This document shows, piece after piece, positions 46,638-58,071 of a stretch of DNA of 64,000 nt; the stretch's first letter is position 1; every line of letters begins with the position of its first letter. A program made the position numbers and the translations under genes. Below the pieces are notes generated by a model that worked only from the letters and a program-made list of their open reading frames with translations, did no database searches and was not told where the DNA came from. Source of the DNA: Leptobrachium leishanense (Eukaryota > Chordata > Amphibia > Anura > Megophryidae); assembly GCA_009667805.1 (NCBI GenBank), contig CM019069.1:47240201-47304200 (forward strand), in the 5' to 3' direction.

Positions 46638-47313
46638 GTCAAGTACAAATTCGCTTTGATGGAGAGCCAGCTTTCAACATGCTATGATCCCTTACTAGCC
46701 AACAAAGCCCCCTTCACTCCACTGTACCCTATATAACTACAACAACAGGTAAAGAAGTGTGCTACACTTACCAGCAGACCTGCAACTCAAGGTACTATCC
46801 TGATTTCCAGAACCTATCCCATTGTCCTTGGTTTAGTGTCAAACCTCTGGGGACACCAGAGAAAACAATGTGACTGCAGCATTCGACTCACTCAAATTCC
46901 TGTCCATGTACCGAGAATTTCAGGAGTGCAATGACCACGTGCTGAGTGTGGGAAACAAGCGGAGTTACCAGCGATCCTACAATGCAGGCGCGACCATGAA
47001 TGTTCTTTCAGAGCCGGAGCTATTTTCAATGTATTGTCCTCATAGCATCTCTGCAATGAATGGTGAGGTTTCAAAGGGACAGTCTTGTTGTTGATTGTTT
47101 ATTACATCTATATTAATTGAGCTCATAAAACCAAACCTTTTCTTAATTTACATCCATTGTTTCTTACCTTTAGCAAGTTATTCCTATTTAAAAGGAAGAG
47201 TCCGCAGATTTTTCCTTCACGACATGATTGAGCGAAATAAATCAAATAGAACGTCCCGTGACATTTCAGGCGCGGGCATACATGAAAAATTATTGATTTC
47301 CCCTGCCTTGACA
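46638..47313. other. Unassigned sequence
   Basis: No recognised feature. Confidence 0.4.
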
Positions 47314-47321
47314 CATTAGAG

Positions 47322-47456
47322 CAGGGGTCAGCAAGCTTGGCCATCCAGATGTTTCAGAAGTACATTTCCCATGAGTCTCTGCCAAGCTGAGCATCGTGGG
47401 AGATGTAGCGCCAAAACAGCTGGAGCGCAAAGGTTGCTGACCCTTGCATTAGAGTG
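47322..47456. mobile_element. Short hAT MITE
   Basis: 135 bp with ends CAGGGGTCAGCAA / CAAGGGTCAGCAA and a perfect 8-bp duplication CATTAGAG (47314-47321 and 47457-47464). Confidence 0.92.
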
Positions 47457-47464
47457 TGCTATCT

Positions 47465-48285
47465 TGCAATGTAACATGGGCTTACTTATGCAGGTATATA
47501 GTGGAGATAAGCTTGGAGTTTTGGTTTGGGGGTCCCATTTCAAGGAGACCCGGTAGGCATTTTATCCTTTCTCTTTCCTGGCCACGTGTTTGAGGACATG
47601 TAGGAATGTGAGGATTGTGCGACCAGTTTTTGTGAATTTTTTTTACTGGCTATCAAATTAACACTCTCCTTATTATTGTCATTCCCTCTCTGGAATTTGG
47701 GATTGCTATACTGGAGGACATATAGGTCTGGAATCTGGATAGATGGTACTAGGATAGAGCAGAAGTCAATCATTGGAGAAGGGTCGTTCCTTTCTGATAA
47801 TTAAATATCTCCCATCCTGTACAGGCTTAGAATTAGCCCACAAATACAAGATTATTGCAGAGTCCAAGTGACTTTTATGGGAGAAGACCCATTCAATTGG
47901 TCAACACATATGGGTGGGATACTTTTGGGCATTTATTCACTCCAAGGAAGTGTGGTAGTCCCATTGGAGGAATATATCCATTACCACAAGAGGTGCTACA
48001 CTGCAAGATAAATACAGAACATGGTACAGAGGCAAGGGGAAGTTTGGTTTTGGTGTATGGGAAATCACATGTGGATAATTATATTAATTGTAAATGGTTT
48101 TAATAATCTTAACAAGATCCCTAACAAGAGTGGTCACTAAGGAAAGTTAGGTGGGGTAGGGATCCCTACTCATAACGCTTACTTTTTGTGTTTTTGGGAA
48201 TTGTATTGAAACATTTCACGAAGGCATTTACGGTATAATATCGGTAAAATGAATGGGGGGGGGGGGAATCAAAGGCCTGTATTAT
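47465..48285. other. Unassigned sequence
   Basis: No recognised feature apart from a poly-G run near 48256. Confidence 0.4.
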
Positions 48286-48445
48286 TATTATCCTTTATTT
48301 ATATAGCGCCACAAATTCCGCAGCGCTTTACAAGATCAGTGTACAAGTAGTTGATACATAAGAATGCCACACATGGATGATTACCTGATTCAGGGGGACC
48401 CTGTTCCCAAAGGAAACGTACAATCTATGAGATGTAAAATCATTT
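48286..48445 (-). mobile_element. L2 LINE 3' tail fragment
   Basis: The 'tatttatatagcgccacaaa' and 'ccgcagcgctttacaa' blocks match the 3' tail at 2443-2610, in the same orientation. Coding sequence is absent. Confidence 0.75.
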
Positions 48446-48599
48446 TGTGAGGTAAGCGCATCCATATCGTGCCCAAGGACACTCGCTGGTGGCGTCTTTG
48501 GAGTGGGATTGAGTCATCTTTCTATGATTGTAGATCAGAGACCTGGTGGTTAGGTTGAACCGCTTCTCATAAAGTCGAGACTTCCTTCTCCATAGGTGT

Positions 48600-48825
48600 A
48601 TTGGAGGGATGTGCCGAACATGATTTTTGACTTGCTTCTCTACGGTCGAAGGGCAGAGATGTTACCATTGGGCTGCACACTCAGTCGATATTGTTTGGTA
48701 GGCAAGTATGTATCGTTAGGTGTCTTGCCCAAGGACACTTACTGGAGAGGAACTCTGGCCGGTATTCGAACCTGGGTCTCCACAGTTATAGAGCAGTGAC
48801 GTTACCTCTACTCCATCCAGCTGGT
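48600..48825 (-). mobile_element. tRNA-derived SINE (probable)
   Basis: On the minus strand, an A-box-like region (about 48800-48825) is followed by GGTTCGAATACC (48761-48772), a good polymerase III B box in tRNA-like context. A 'gtccttgggcaagac' block common in vertebrate SINEs comes next. Ends are approximate. Confidence 0.6.
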
Positions 48826-51034
48826 ATTACCAGTGAAGAAGGTATTAGGTAGGTGAAAATACATAAATCCTAAGCAAGCCATTATGATTTTGTGGCTTTC
48901 TAACACCGGCTTCGTTACAAGCCAGACGCTTTGACAGAAGATGGACCTGTTCTGAGCTTCAACTTGGTATTGTCAATAATATTCTCTCTTTGGATGTCAG
49001 GACACCATGGAGAGTCACGGAAGGTCCTGTCAGCACCAAAGAACTATTTGTTTTCTGTGTCTTCCATTTATAATAGGGGCATCAAATTTATTTATTTATT
49101 TATTTATAAAGGATTTTACCAGGAAGGATACATTGAGATTTCTCTCGTTTTCAAATCACGTCCACCTTTTTACCAAGGGACGACTGATAACGTTTGCATT
49201 TTATTTTTGTGTTTTTTTTAGCAGTATCAATTGAAAATCCCTTAACACCTGTGAGCCTTTAATTAACCCCCCAACCAGCACACTAAAATAACAAACGACC
49301 GGGCATATCTCGTTATTCTGTCTCCTACCATATTTGTACTTTCTATACAAAGTATAAATATATAAGACATTTAAACGTACAGTATGCTGCCTTGATGGAA
49401 TAGCTGAGGTGCAGATATTTACTTGTGTTGCACGTAGAGGTAATGGCTAGCTCATAGGTAACAGCACAATAGTTTCACGCCCATTATATTTACTGACGTC
49501 ACCAACAAGGAAAGATTGCAGTAATATGTGCCTGAACATAGCATCAATTCAAAGAGATGCAAACATGACATCTTTATTAATGCTTACAAAGCTTGGAGTT
49601 GCCAATAAATAATGCAAAATGTCAGCCATTAAATTTATTATTTATTATTAGACTGACATATCTCGCTATAGTTTATTCTAGAAGGGGATGGATTTAAGGA
49701 TCTAAGCATCAGAATCATTTATCCCCAGAGCACTTGTTCAGGGCCCGTCCAGGGCTGGCAAAATCCACATCCTCAGTTGATGCAGAACTACAACTCCAGT
49801 GACTGCCACACAAAAGGGATTATTCACTAACCTCTGAATTGGCCCCCCGAATTGCACCGAATTGTGAATTTCACCATTTGGTGCAATTTCGGGTCAATTC
49901 GTCTATCTGTTAAACTGTCAATTTGGCAAATACTAGTGAATTGACAGCAAAATACGATGCAATTCGCCGGCATCGAAATTGCCCCATATAAGACTACTGT
50001 GTCTTCTATTCAATCACAATACGCCGAATTGCACCAAAATTCTGGTGAAAAGACAAGATTTTCGGTGTTTCAACTCGACAGGTTTAAACAGGCGAATCAC
50101 GTAGGTTTCAATGTAAAAACATAATTTCTTTTTAAACTTTTTTTTAAGATCGTTTATTCTTTTGCGTTTTTGCAAAACCCTTTTTATTTTTTAGAACACT
50201 GGTTTGTATCTTTTTTTTAGACAACATCTTTGTTTTTCCTGTTTTTAAAAGACTTGGGGCACTATTCCGTCCCGCACGCTAAAATGGGAACGCTACGAGG
50301 AAATCTACAGGCGCAGGTTTTCCCCGTTAGCATCATCATTTTAGCGTGAGATTCTGGGGGAAAGGCGCTAAATCAGCACTTGTCCCGGAACCATGTGTTA
50401 CTTGCAGTGATATTCGTGATTCCGTGCAGTGCTTCGGTGCCGCTGCGAGTATCATCTCATGGAGTCCTCCATGGACGCTTCGGCTGCCGGGCTGCGGAGG
50501 GAGACTGGGGACTATTTTTTTCACAATCTCACTCTGTTCCCAGCTTACAGAAGCAGCGCATTGGGCCACAGTTCTCACCGAGGGATGAGAGGTAAATATC
50601 TGATTATTCGAAGAATTGTACTCTTCCTTATTTATTTATTTTTGCAGTTCGGTGGAAATCGCTGATGCTAATTTGGCGCACTTCAGAGGTTATCGTTGCA
50701 ATTCAGCGTTTTTTGCAACGTCCGACAATTGCTTTGGCGACTCCAATTTCGGCAAAATACAGTGACCATTTGTTAAATAGCGAATTCACCGTATTTTCGG
50801 CGAAATGGAATTGCCGAAATGCCGCGAATTGCAGCGAAACACGAAGCACCAAAATTGTATGCAATTTAAATAATAGTGTCTTGTTCTGCAACCACTGGGG
50901 AATCCTTTTTTGGGCAGCTGTGCTGCTATGCTGTCAGGTTACAGGATCACCTATGGAAGCCTGAGCACAAGTACAGGATATCAAAGGGGAAATAAGGAAC
51001 ATTAACGAAATGTATCTTTATAATATTATATTAT
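48826..51034. other. Unassigned sequence with a family C copy
   Basis: A family C-like stretch covers about 49815-50200. A part of a Harbinger-like end ('ggggcactattccgtccc') lies near 50257 without a partner I can place. No gene. Confidence 0.45.
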
Positions 51035-51534
51035 CAGGGTTATTCAAAGAGAATCGAAAAGTCACTGCACGTTCGGTGATTTTTCATTCTCTTCAATTCG
51101 GTGCGATTTGGCGATCCCATTTCGGCGACCCTGTGGTGTATTCAGCAAGCACCACAGGGCTGTCGTAGTGCAGGGAAAAGTCGCTGCAAATCCGACGAAC
51201 ACTCACCGCAAAACCCGGTGAATGCACACCGAAACCCACAAAAACATCTGGATTAACCCCGCCGAACACGCCGGAGAAACCTGAGCAGCCGCCGATCACG
51301 ACGCAGAGCAGCCGCCAGAAAAACCCAACACCGCAGACGAATGGAGTGAAAAAAAAACCAGTACACTTGAATGTTTGAAAAGTGAAACGCTGTTTGCAAA
51401 GAAACTACAGAACAAAAATGTCTGAAATTCACATATGAGGTCCAATGAATGATAATAAAAAGGGCTGTTACAGAAAAAAGAAAAACTTTAAAAAAACTAA
51501 AAAAAAATTCTAAAATATTCCAAACAATGCTTAA

Positions 51535-53585
51535 CCACTTGAATGCTAAGGACGCGCTCAGCGCGTCCTCAGCATTCCCGCTGGTGTCAGCCCGGCATCC
51601 GGACCAGCAGCCGCCATTATTAGGTGTCATCGCGGGGCCGCGATGACACCTAATTCAGGCGCCCCCCCGCATGTGCGGAGGAGGCGCCTGAAAGGGAGGG
51701 GGGGAGGTCCTTCGGACCTCTCTCCCTCCCGATCGGTGGCTCTGCGGGGCTTAACCCAGGCATCATTTGGAAGGGCACAGCCTGCCCTTCCAAATGATGC
51801 CTGGCATTAACCCCTGGGGAGCTGGATCGCGAATCGGCGCTGAAAAGCGCCGGTTCGCGATCCTTTCCCGGAGCTGGCCGACATCTTGGATGTCGGCCAA
51901 GCTTCCGGGAACTCCCCCAGAGGACTGGCGTCATCGTGCGTAGCACGATGACGCCAGTCCTACAGTTAACCCCTAACTGCCACCAACAGGGTTATCCAAA
52001 GAGATTCGAATTGCTTGAGAAAGGTAACCGAACGCTGAAAATCAGCGTTCGGTTACCTTTCCTGGCCATTCGGCTATCCAGAGAGCAGGCAATTCGCCAA
52101 ATCCTGTCGAATTGCCTGCACATACGGTGACTGTTCGGTGCCTGTTCGAGGGCAGTGAAATCCCCATAGAGAAGCACTGCTTCGGCTATTCAGAGAACAC
52201 AAACCAGCAGTGAAAGGTTCCCGAATTGCCCTGCCATTCGGTGGTTTAATTCGGCAAATTTATTCAGGAGAATCCCATAGACTTCAATGTTAAAAATATT
52301 CCTGTTTTAATTCAATATCTAATAAACCGTTCATTATAAAATTCTGCAGCAAAAAGTCTCTTTATTTATAGATTTTTTAGGATACTTTAAGCATTTTTCT
52401 GAATTTTTTAAAAAAAAATTAAAAGTCCGATTTTTTTTTTTTTTTTTTTTCAGTTTGCTTATTTTTTTTGTAACAGCCCTCTTTATTATCATTCCCTGGA
52501 CCTCCTGTGAAAATTTCAGACATTTTCGCTTAGTAGTTTCTTTGCAAACAGCGTTTCTTTTTCCCAGATTCATACAAATGGTTTTTCTAATTTATTCACT
52601 GCCTCCTCTACGTCACAGCTGCTTCGGCTCTGTGTGATTCGGCTCATGTTCGGCTCCTGTTCGGCTCCTGTTCGGCTTTTTCGAAGGTTAATCCAGATGT
52701 TTTTGCTTGTTTTCAGCATGCATTCGGTTAGTTTTCGTCAGGTTTGCGGCAGCTTTTCCCTGCAATTCGGGGACCCTGTGGTGCTTGCTGAATACACCGC
52801 AGGGTCACCGAAATGCAATCGGCAAAAGGAACCGAATTGAAGAGAACGAAAAGTCACCGAACGTGCGGTGACTTTTCGAATCTCTTTGGATAACCCTGTA
52901 TGTGTGGAGATAGGGAGTTCCAATGAACTCCCTATCTCCCGATCCGTGGCAGTTAGGGGTTAAATTTTGATATGGTTGGATCGGCCAGAGCATGGCCGTT
53001 CCAACGATACCAAACATGAAAGTTAAAAATTTTGTAAAAAAAAAAAATTAAAAAAAATTAAAAAAAAAAAATTAAAAAAAAAAATTAAAAAAAAAAAATA
53101 AACACTTTTTTTTTATTTTTTTGGTTTGTTAGTGTAGCAATATTGTTCCCATTTCAATTATAATGTGAACAATGATGCTGCACTAACGATTTTTGTATGC
53201 GGTGCGTTTGTTAAAAATAGTGTCATTTTCCCCAAAAAAAAATGGAACGAGACCCCATCTCTAATTTTTTTAACAAGCGCACCCCATAAAAAATATAACC
53301 GCAATTGCTCGCATGTTAAAATGTGGAAAAAAACACTTTACACATTGTAAATTATTGAAAATACATATTTTATTGCATTTTTTGTTATAATATACAGACA
53401 TGACATAACGTATACATATAATAATGACATATTATGAATCTACCGAGTCTGACGGAAAGAACGATATATAATATGTCGGTGTCATATACTAAAATAAGCC
53501 TTAAAAACACGTTTAAACATGATGCGCAAAACAGGTAAAAAATGACCTCAGCACAGGGGCGGGAAAAGCCTCAGCAGCGAAAGGG
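51535..53585 (+). mobile_element. TTAA-target hairpin-array element B, copy 2, split by family A
   Basis: Flanked by TTAA (51531-51534 and 53586-53589). Without the nested 51987-52898 it is ~1.14 kb and follows copy 1 (15964-17194) hairpin by hairpin, including 51619-51654 and 51824-51863. Three base pairs differ from copy 1 by compensated changes. The AT-rich second half contains short A/T homopolymer runs. No coding capacity. Confidence 0.87.
51987..52898. mobile_element. MITE family A, inner copy
   Basis: 912 bp with inverted ends CAGGGTTATCCAAAGAGA. Near the left end is a perfect hairpin (GGTAACCGAACGCTGA and complement, 52024-52058). It retains an intact TTAA (52387-52390) at the site where the outer copy is occupied by element B. 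Confidence 0.88.
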
Positions 53586-53971
53586 TTAAAAGATCCTAAA
53601 AAATCTATAAATAAAGAGACTTTTTACTGCAGAATTTTATAATGAACAGTTTATTAGATATTGCATTAAAACGGAAATATTTTTAACATTGAAGCCTATG
53701 GCATTCGCCTGAATAAATCTGCCGAATGAAGCCACTGAATGGCAGGGCATTTCGGCAACTTTTCACTGCTGGCTTTTGTTCTCTTTTGAATAGACAAAGC
53801 TATGGGGATTTCACTGCCCTCGAACAGGCACCGTATGTGCAGGCAATTCGACAACATTTGACGAACTGCCTGCTCTCTGGATAGACGAATGGCCAGGAAA
53901 GGTAACCGTACGCTGAATTTCACTGTTCGGTTACCTTTCGCCAGCAATTCGGATCTCTTTGAATAACCCTG

Positions 53972-55467
53972 TGTATATTTATAATCCTTGATACAATTAT
54001 AGAAACAAGGTAAGGTTTCTTTTGATAATCGGAAAACACCCACCTCTGCCACTGCCTGGAAGAAGAGGCTCCTAGGAATCGGTATATAAAAACCCAAAAT
54101 AAAAAATAGACAATGAAAAAAAAACACGTATCTTTACGAGTATAAAAATAGTCGTGGATATTCAAGAGTTGGCTGACTCATCAAACCATTATTATGTCTA
54201 AAACAAAGGTCACCCTATTTGTGCATTGCTCCGCTAAAAGTACATGAATCACGCATTTCTGTATGGAGGGAGGAAAACCAGCGCTATCCAAAATGGTTAT
54301 TTCAAATTACTAAGCAGGGAGTCGACCATTCTGCTTGACAAATAGACTCAGAAATAGTCATTCCACACACACAAAGGACTGAGGAGAGGGAGCTAAAGAT
54401 ATCGCCCTCTGCAGAATATCCACATCTCCATTGTGCGATTTCTATTTCACCTCAGTGACATCACACGCGTCTAAGAGGACATGCTGAAACAGGAGCGCTT
54501 ATTCGCTAAACAGTGAATTTTGGCAAATTAAATAATAATATATAAAAAAATTAGCAGAAGCATAGAATATAATATACAGTATATGTATTTTTAATTTATT
54601 TATTATATTTTACCAAACTATTATTTCTTTAGTCTGGATTTAGCTACAGTGTTTAGAGAGTATTCAATCCAAGGAGTATTCATTACTCAATTTATGCAAC
54701 GTGTATGATCCACAACATTTATAGTCATCATCATAAAAATAGGACCTTCGCTTCATCGCAGCACCCTTAGATTTTTATTTATTTATTTTACGTACTAATT
54801 CCTGGTTGGCTTAACGGTTATAATAAACGACAGCGGGTAAACATATTTATACTTATTGATCAATTTGTAACACAGTGCTTTGCCACTAAAGAGATAAAGG
54901 TGACGATTAACAAACATGTCAAATAATATAAACACATGCAATAAAAACCAACAATTAACATACATAACATATGGCTGCTTTAAAGGTTCTAGAATACTCT
55001 GCTTTTCAAAGCATATGTTTTTTCCCCATTTAATGGAATCTCTTTTAATCCCCCCCCCTCCCAAGACACCCTTGAAGGATGTTAGGAGAGAAGATTTGCA
55101 AGCTATTAAGATATTTGTAAACGCTTATACGTGAGAATGAGTGTGTGATTTTGCTCGCAGAAATTCACGTATAGTTGCATGGCAATAAGTAAACAAAACA
55201 ATAAAAAGGTCACTGTTAAGCATTGGAATAAAAATTAACCAACATTTTTATTTTCTGTAAGAAATCATCAACAAAGTGTCACTGAAATTCTTCCTGTAAA
55301 GTTTCTTTATTTAATCCCAGTATCTAGAACAACTGATTTTCTTTTCTTTTTTCTTTTCTTTTCTCTTATTTTGTCATTTTCTCTTATTTTGTGTTTGTTG
55401 GTCTGTTTTTTTGTTTATAGTAATGAAAAGCATCTTTTCTCAGACTGAATTTATCAATTGAAACTAG
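53972..55467. other. Unassigned AT-rich sequence
   Basis: No repeat boundary or domain recognised. Confidence 0.4.
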
Positions 55468-55649
55468 CAGGGCTATTCAGAGAGAAGTGAAAACCTTGAG
55501 AATGACTGGAGAATTGAAAGTTCTAGGTCAAAATAGTCAAACCAGAAGAATTCTCCCAATTTATCTCACTTTCCAAATTGGCTATTTTGTCTAGATTGTT
55601 CATTCTCCTGGCAATTCTCAAGGTTTTCACCTCTCTCTGAATAGCCCTG
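55468..55649. mobile_element. Palindromic MITE related to family A ends
   Basis: 182 bp with ~48-bp inverted arms starting CAGGGCTATTCAGAGAGA. Nearly the whole element folds on itself. The terminal CAGGGYTATTCA is shared with family A. Confidence 0.82.
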
Positions 55650-56772
55650 TATATATTTTCTGCCTACAAGGAGTTAATCCCATTTATTCCGCATCCTCCA
55701 GTGACCCAATGCTATTTTTGCTTTTCACCCACAACTGCTGTAATGGCTTAACCCATTATCTGCCATGGAGGTTCTGGACAGCTACAGTCGCCCCATCTAT
55801 CAACTGTATAGAAATTGTGCGGGAAGGGGATTCCTATGTAACCACACAACAATAACTCATGCGTTTGGGGGGGGGGGCTACAAAAACAGTGGATTGGTGG
55901 ATAAATACAAATAAATTACTTATTTTACACTGCTGTAATGGAGCTGAAAAAAAAGCAAATTTGGAACAATTTTAAAATTGATTTATTTTGGGCCAAAAAA
56001 TATTTTTTTTGCAAGCCTCTGCCATTTCACTGCTTAGTGAATACCCCCTTGGTAACACCGTAGAAGGACGTGTGGATGTTGGAAACGTGAAGCTTCTGCC
56101 TGTACAATGAGCATTTCCATATTATAGTTGGGGGGGGGGCTTGGTGCGCTCTTACAGATGTTTCCTAGAATAAAGGAAACAGGCAGCTGTGGAAGCCTGT
56201 GATAGACACATAGAGGGGCTGATTAAACAGTATTTCATTCACTGCAAATCATTACAGAAATTACATTAGCATGAGAGATAAGGGAGTGTGAAACTACCCT
56301 CATTTGTATATGAAAATAATACCAGCAGATGACATTGATGACTAGCTGCGGCAACACAGCGTCAACCCGCCAGAAACATCACGGCACCGATCTCACAGAA
56401 ATAACAAAGATTTAGGGAGAATTGTGAGAAAATTGCAATTTTTGAGCCAAAATAGCAGATTTTTTTTTAAAATTCCATCACTGGTATTCAGGTTGGTCAA
56501 CAGTTGCAATTGCCTATTCATTTTCATACACCAATTAAAATGCCTAATTGAAAGGGAAAGCGTTTTAAAATATTACAATGTATTCAAGGGAAACTTTATT
56601 AACTTTTTAGAAAAAGGAAATACTATATTATAAACATGTCCATCCAAAACGGTTTCTTAAACCATACCTTGTTGCCTTCATAATCCAAGATTTTTCTTTA
56701 GTAGTCTTGTTTTTTCATCCAGCTTCAGGCAACTAGATAGAACTACTTCCTGTAGCTGGATGTCTGGAGTGG
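55650..56772. other. Unassigned sequence
   Basis: No recognised repeat or domain. Confidence 0.4.
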
Positions 56773-57008
56773 ATGGACACATGTAATATATATATGCAGG
56801 GATATTAATAGGGGACACGTGTAATGTATATGCAGGGATATTAACAGGGGACACGTGTAATGTATATGCAGGGATATGAACAGGGGACACGTGTAATGTA
56901 TATGCAGGGATATGAACAGGGGACACGTGTAATGTATATGCAGGGATATGAACAGGGGACACGTGTAATGTATATGCAGGGATTTGAACAGGATACACAT
57001 GTAATGTA
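56773..57008 (+). repeat. 36-bp minisatellite
   Basis: About six units of GGACACGTGTAATGTATATG plus 'cagggatatgaacagg'. The LTR at 57009 was inserted in its last unit. Open frames across it on the minus strand are artefacts. Confidence 0.93.
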
Positions 57009-57944
57009 TGTAGCGCTGTAATAGTTTGGCTCTATGTAATTGACTGCTGCTGCCACTAGAGGGAGACAGAGCCTGGAGACGTTTATGGGCTATAATGGAC
57101 TAAAAAGACTTCATCTCCCAGAAACCTTGGCAAAGGGAACAGGAAGTGGGTGTGCGGCACCAGGAGAGACATCCAAAGCCTCGTGTAAGACAGGGGCAGA
57201 GTGAGTAGAGTGACGGAAGGAGTAGGACTCACGCAGGACACTGTCAGGGATCGAAACCAGGTTTGAGTGTGGACGCTGCCATTTTTGGTACTGGAGATCG
57301 GGGGACGGAGATTGTGCTGTCACCTACTGCCTTCTACTAAGCAACCAGAAGGACCACCAAGTTCCAGCAGGACCCCGAGTGAGGAGGCCGCGAGGATCGG
57401 TTGGGAGTGTAGGCAGCGGATCGATTCCGGTAACAGAGAAGGGCAATCGGGAGAGCGGATTCGTTGGCACCGGGTTCCAGTCGCGGAGAGAGATCCTTGG
57501 TCGAGTCATCGGTTCTGGACACTTTGTTCGTCAGATGGGTGAGAGGCCTCAAGGCCTACGGTTCCGAAACGAAAGTGTGCACTTGGTTAATTGCTTCAAT
57601 CCACAGGGCCCCAACATTGACTAGTCGAAGATAATTTTTGCTCATTCACTGGCCAGTTGAATATAGTATCCAGGTATCCTAAGACACTATCTTTTGAGCC
57701 ATTTTGAATGGGACTTAAACTCGCAAACTAAGGGGTATTAACTGTTTCTTTTTCACCGCGTGTTTTTTCCACGTTGTGCAGTCCTGTTATTTCTCTCAAC
57801 ATACATGTGTATTATATGCCACTTTATTGATCCAGTAAAGTATATAACTTCGAAAATCCACAACAGTGCTAGTGTATAGTGATTCCTAGTGTGGTGAGAC
57901 TATCCTGGGGTTATTCAGCGGTTCCTTCGGGGGTGAGCGCTACA
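57009..57944 (+). repeat. 5' LTR of the PNMA-like element
   Basis: 936 bp with 9-bp inverted ends TGTAGCGCT/AGCGCTACA, matching the solo LTR at 44280-45217. Its right edge is fixed by the primer-binding site two bases downstream. Confidence 0.9.
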
Positions 57945-57946
57945 CG

Positions 57947-57964
57947 TGGGGGCTCGTCCGGGAT
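57947..57964 (+). other. Primer-binding site for tRNA-Pro
   Basis: TGGGGGCTCGTCCGGGAT is a perfect 18-base complement of the tRNA-Pro 3' end, two bases after the LTR. Confidence 0.95.
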
Positions 57965-58071
57965 TCCAGTCTCTGATATACCGCAATTAAAGGGTTAATA
58001 TGGATCCAGACACTGCTGCAGAATGGTGTAAGGAGCAGAATAGCCAGCTAGGGTTAAGTGTAGTCATGGAC

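Larger units (their letters stand above)
51035..53971. mobile_element. MITE family A, outer copy, split by element B
   Basis: Inverted ends CAGGGTTATTCAAAGAGA on both sides. Its own sequence is 51035-51534 and 53590-53971 (about 890 bp). The rest is the TTAA element B with another family A copy inside. It matches the inner copy (51987-52898) in inverse orientation. Target duplication unclear. Confidence 0.85.

Noticed and set aside
56678..57056. Minus-strand frames rich in H-I-H-Y-T-C-P
   Set aside because: They are products of the 36-bp minisatellite, whose period is a multiple of three.
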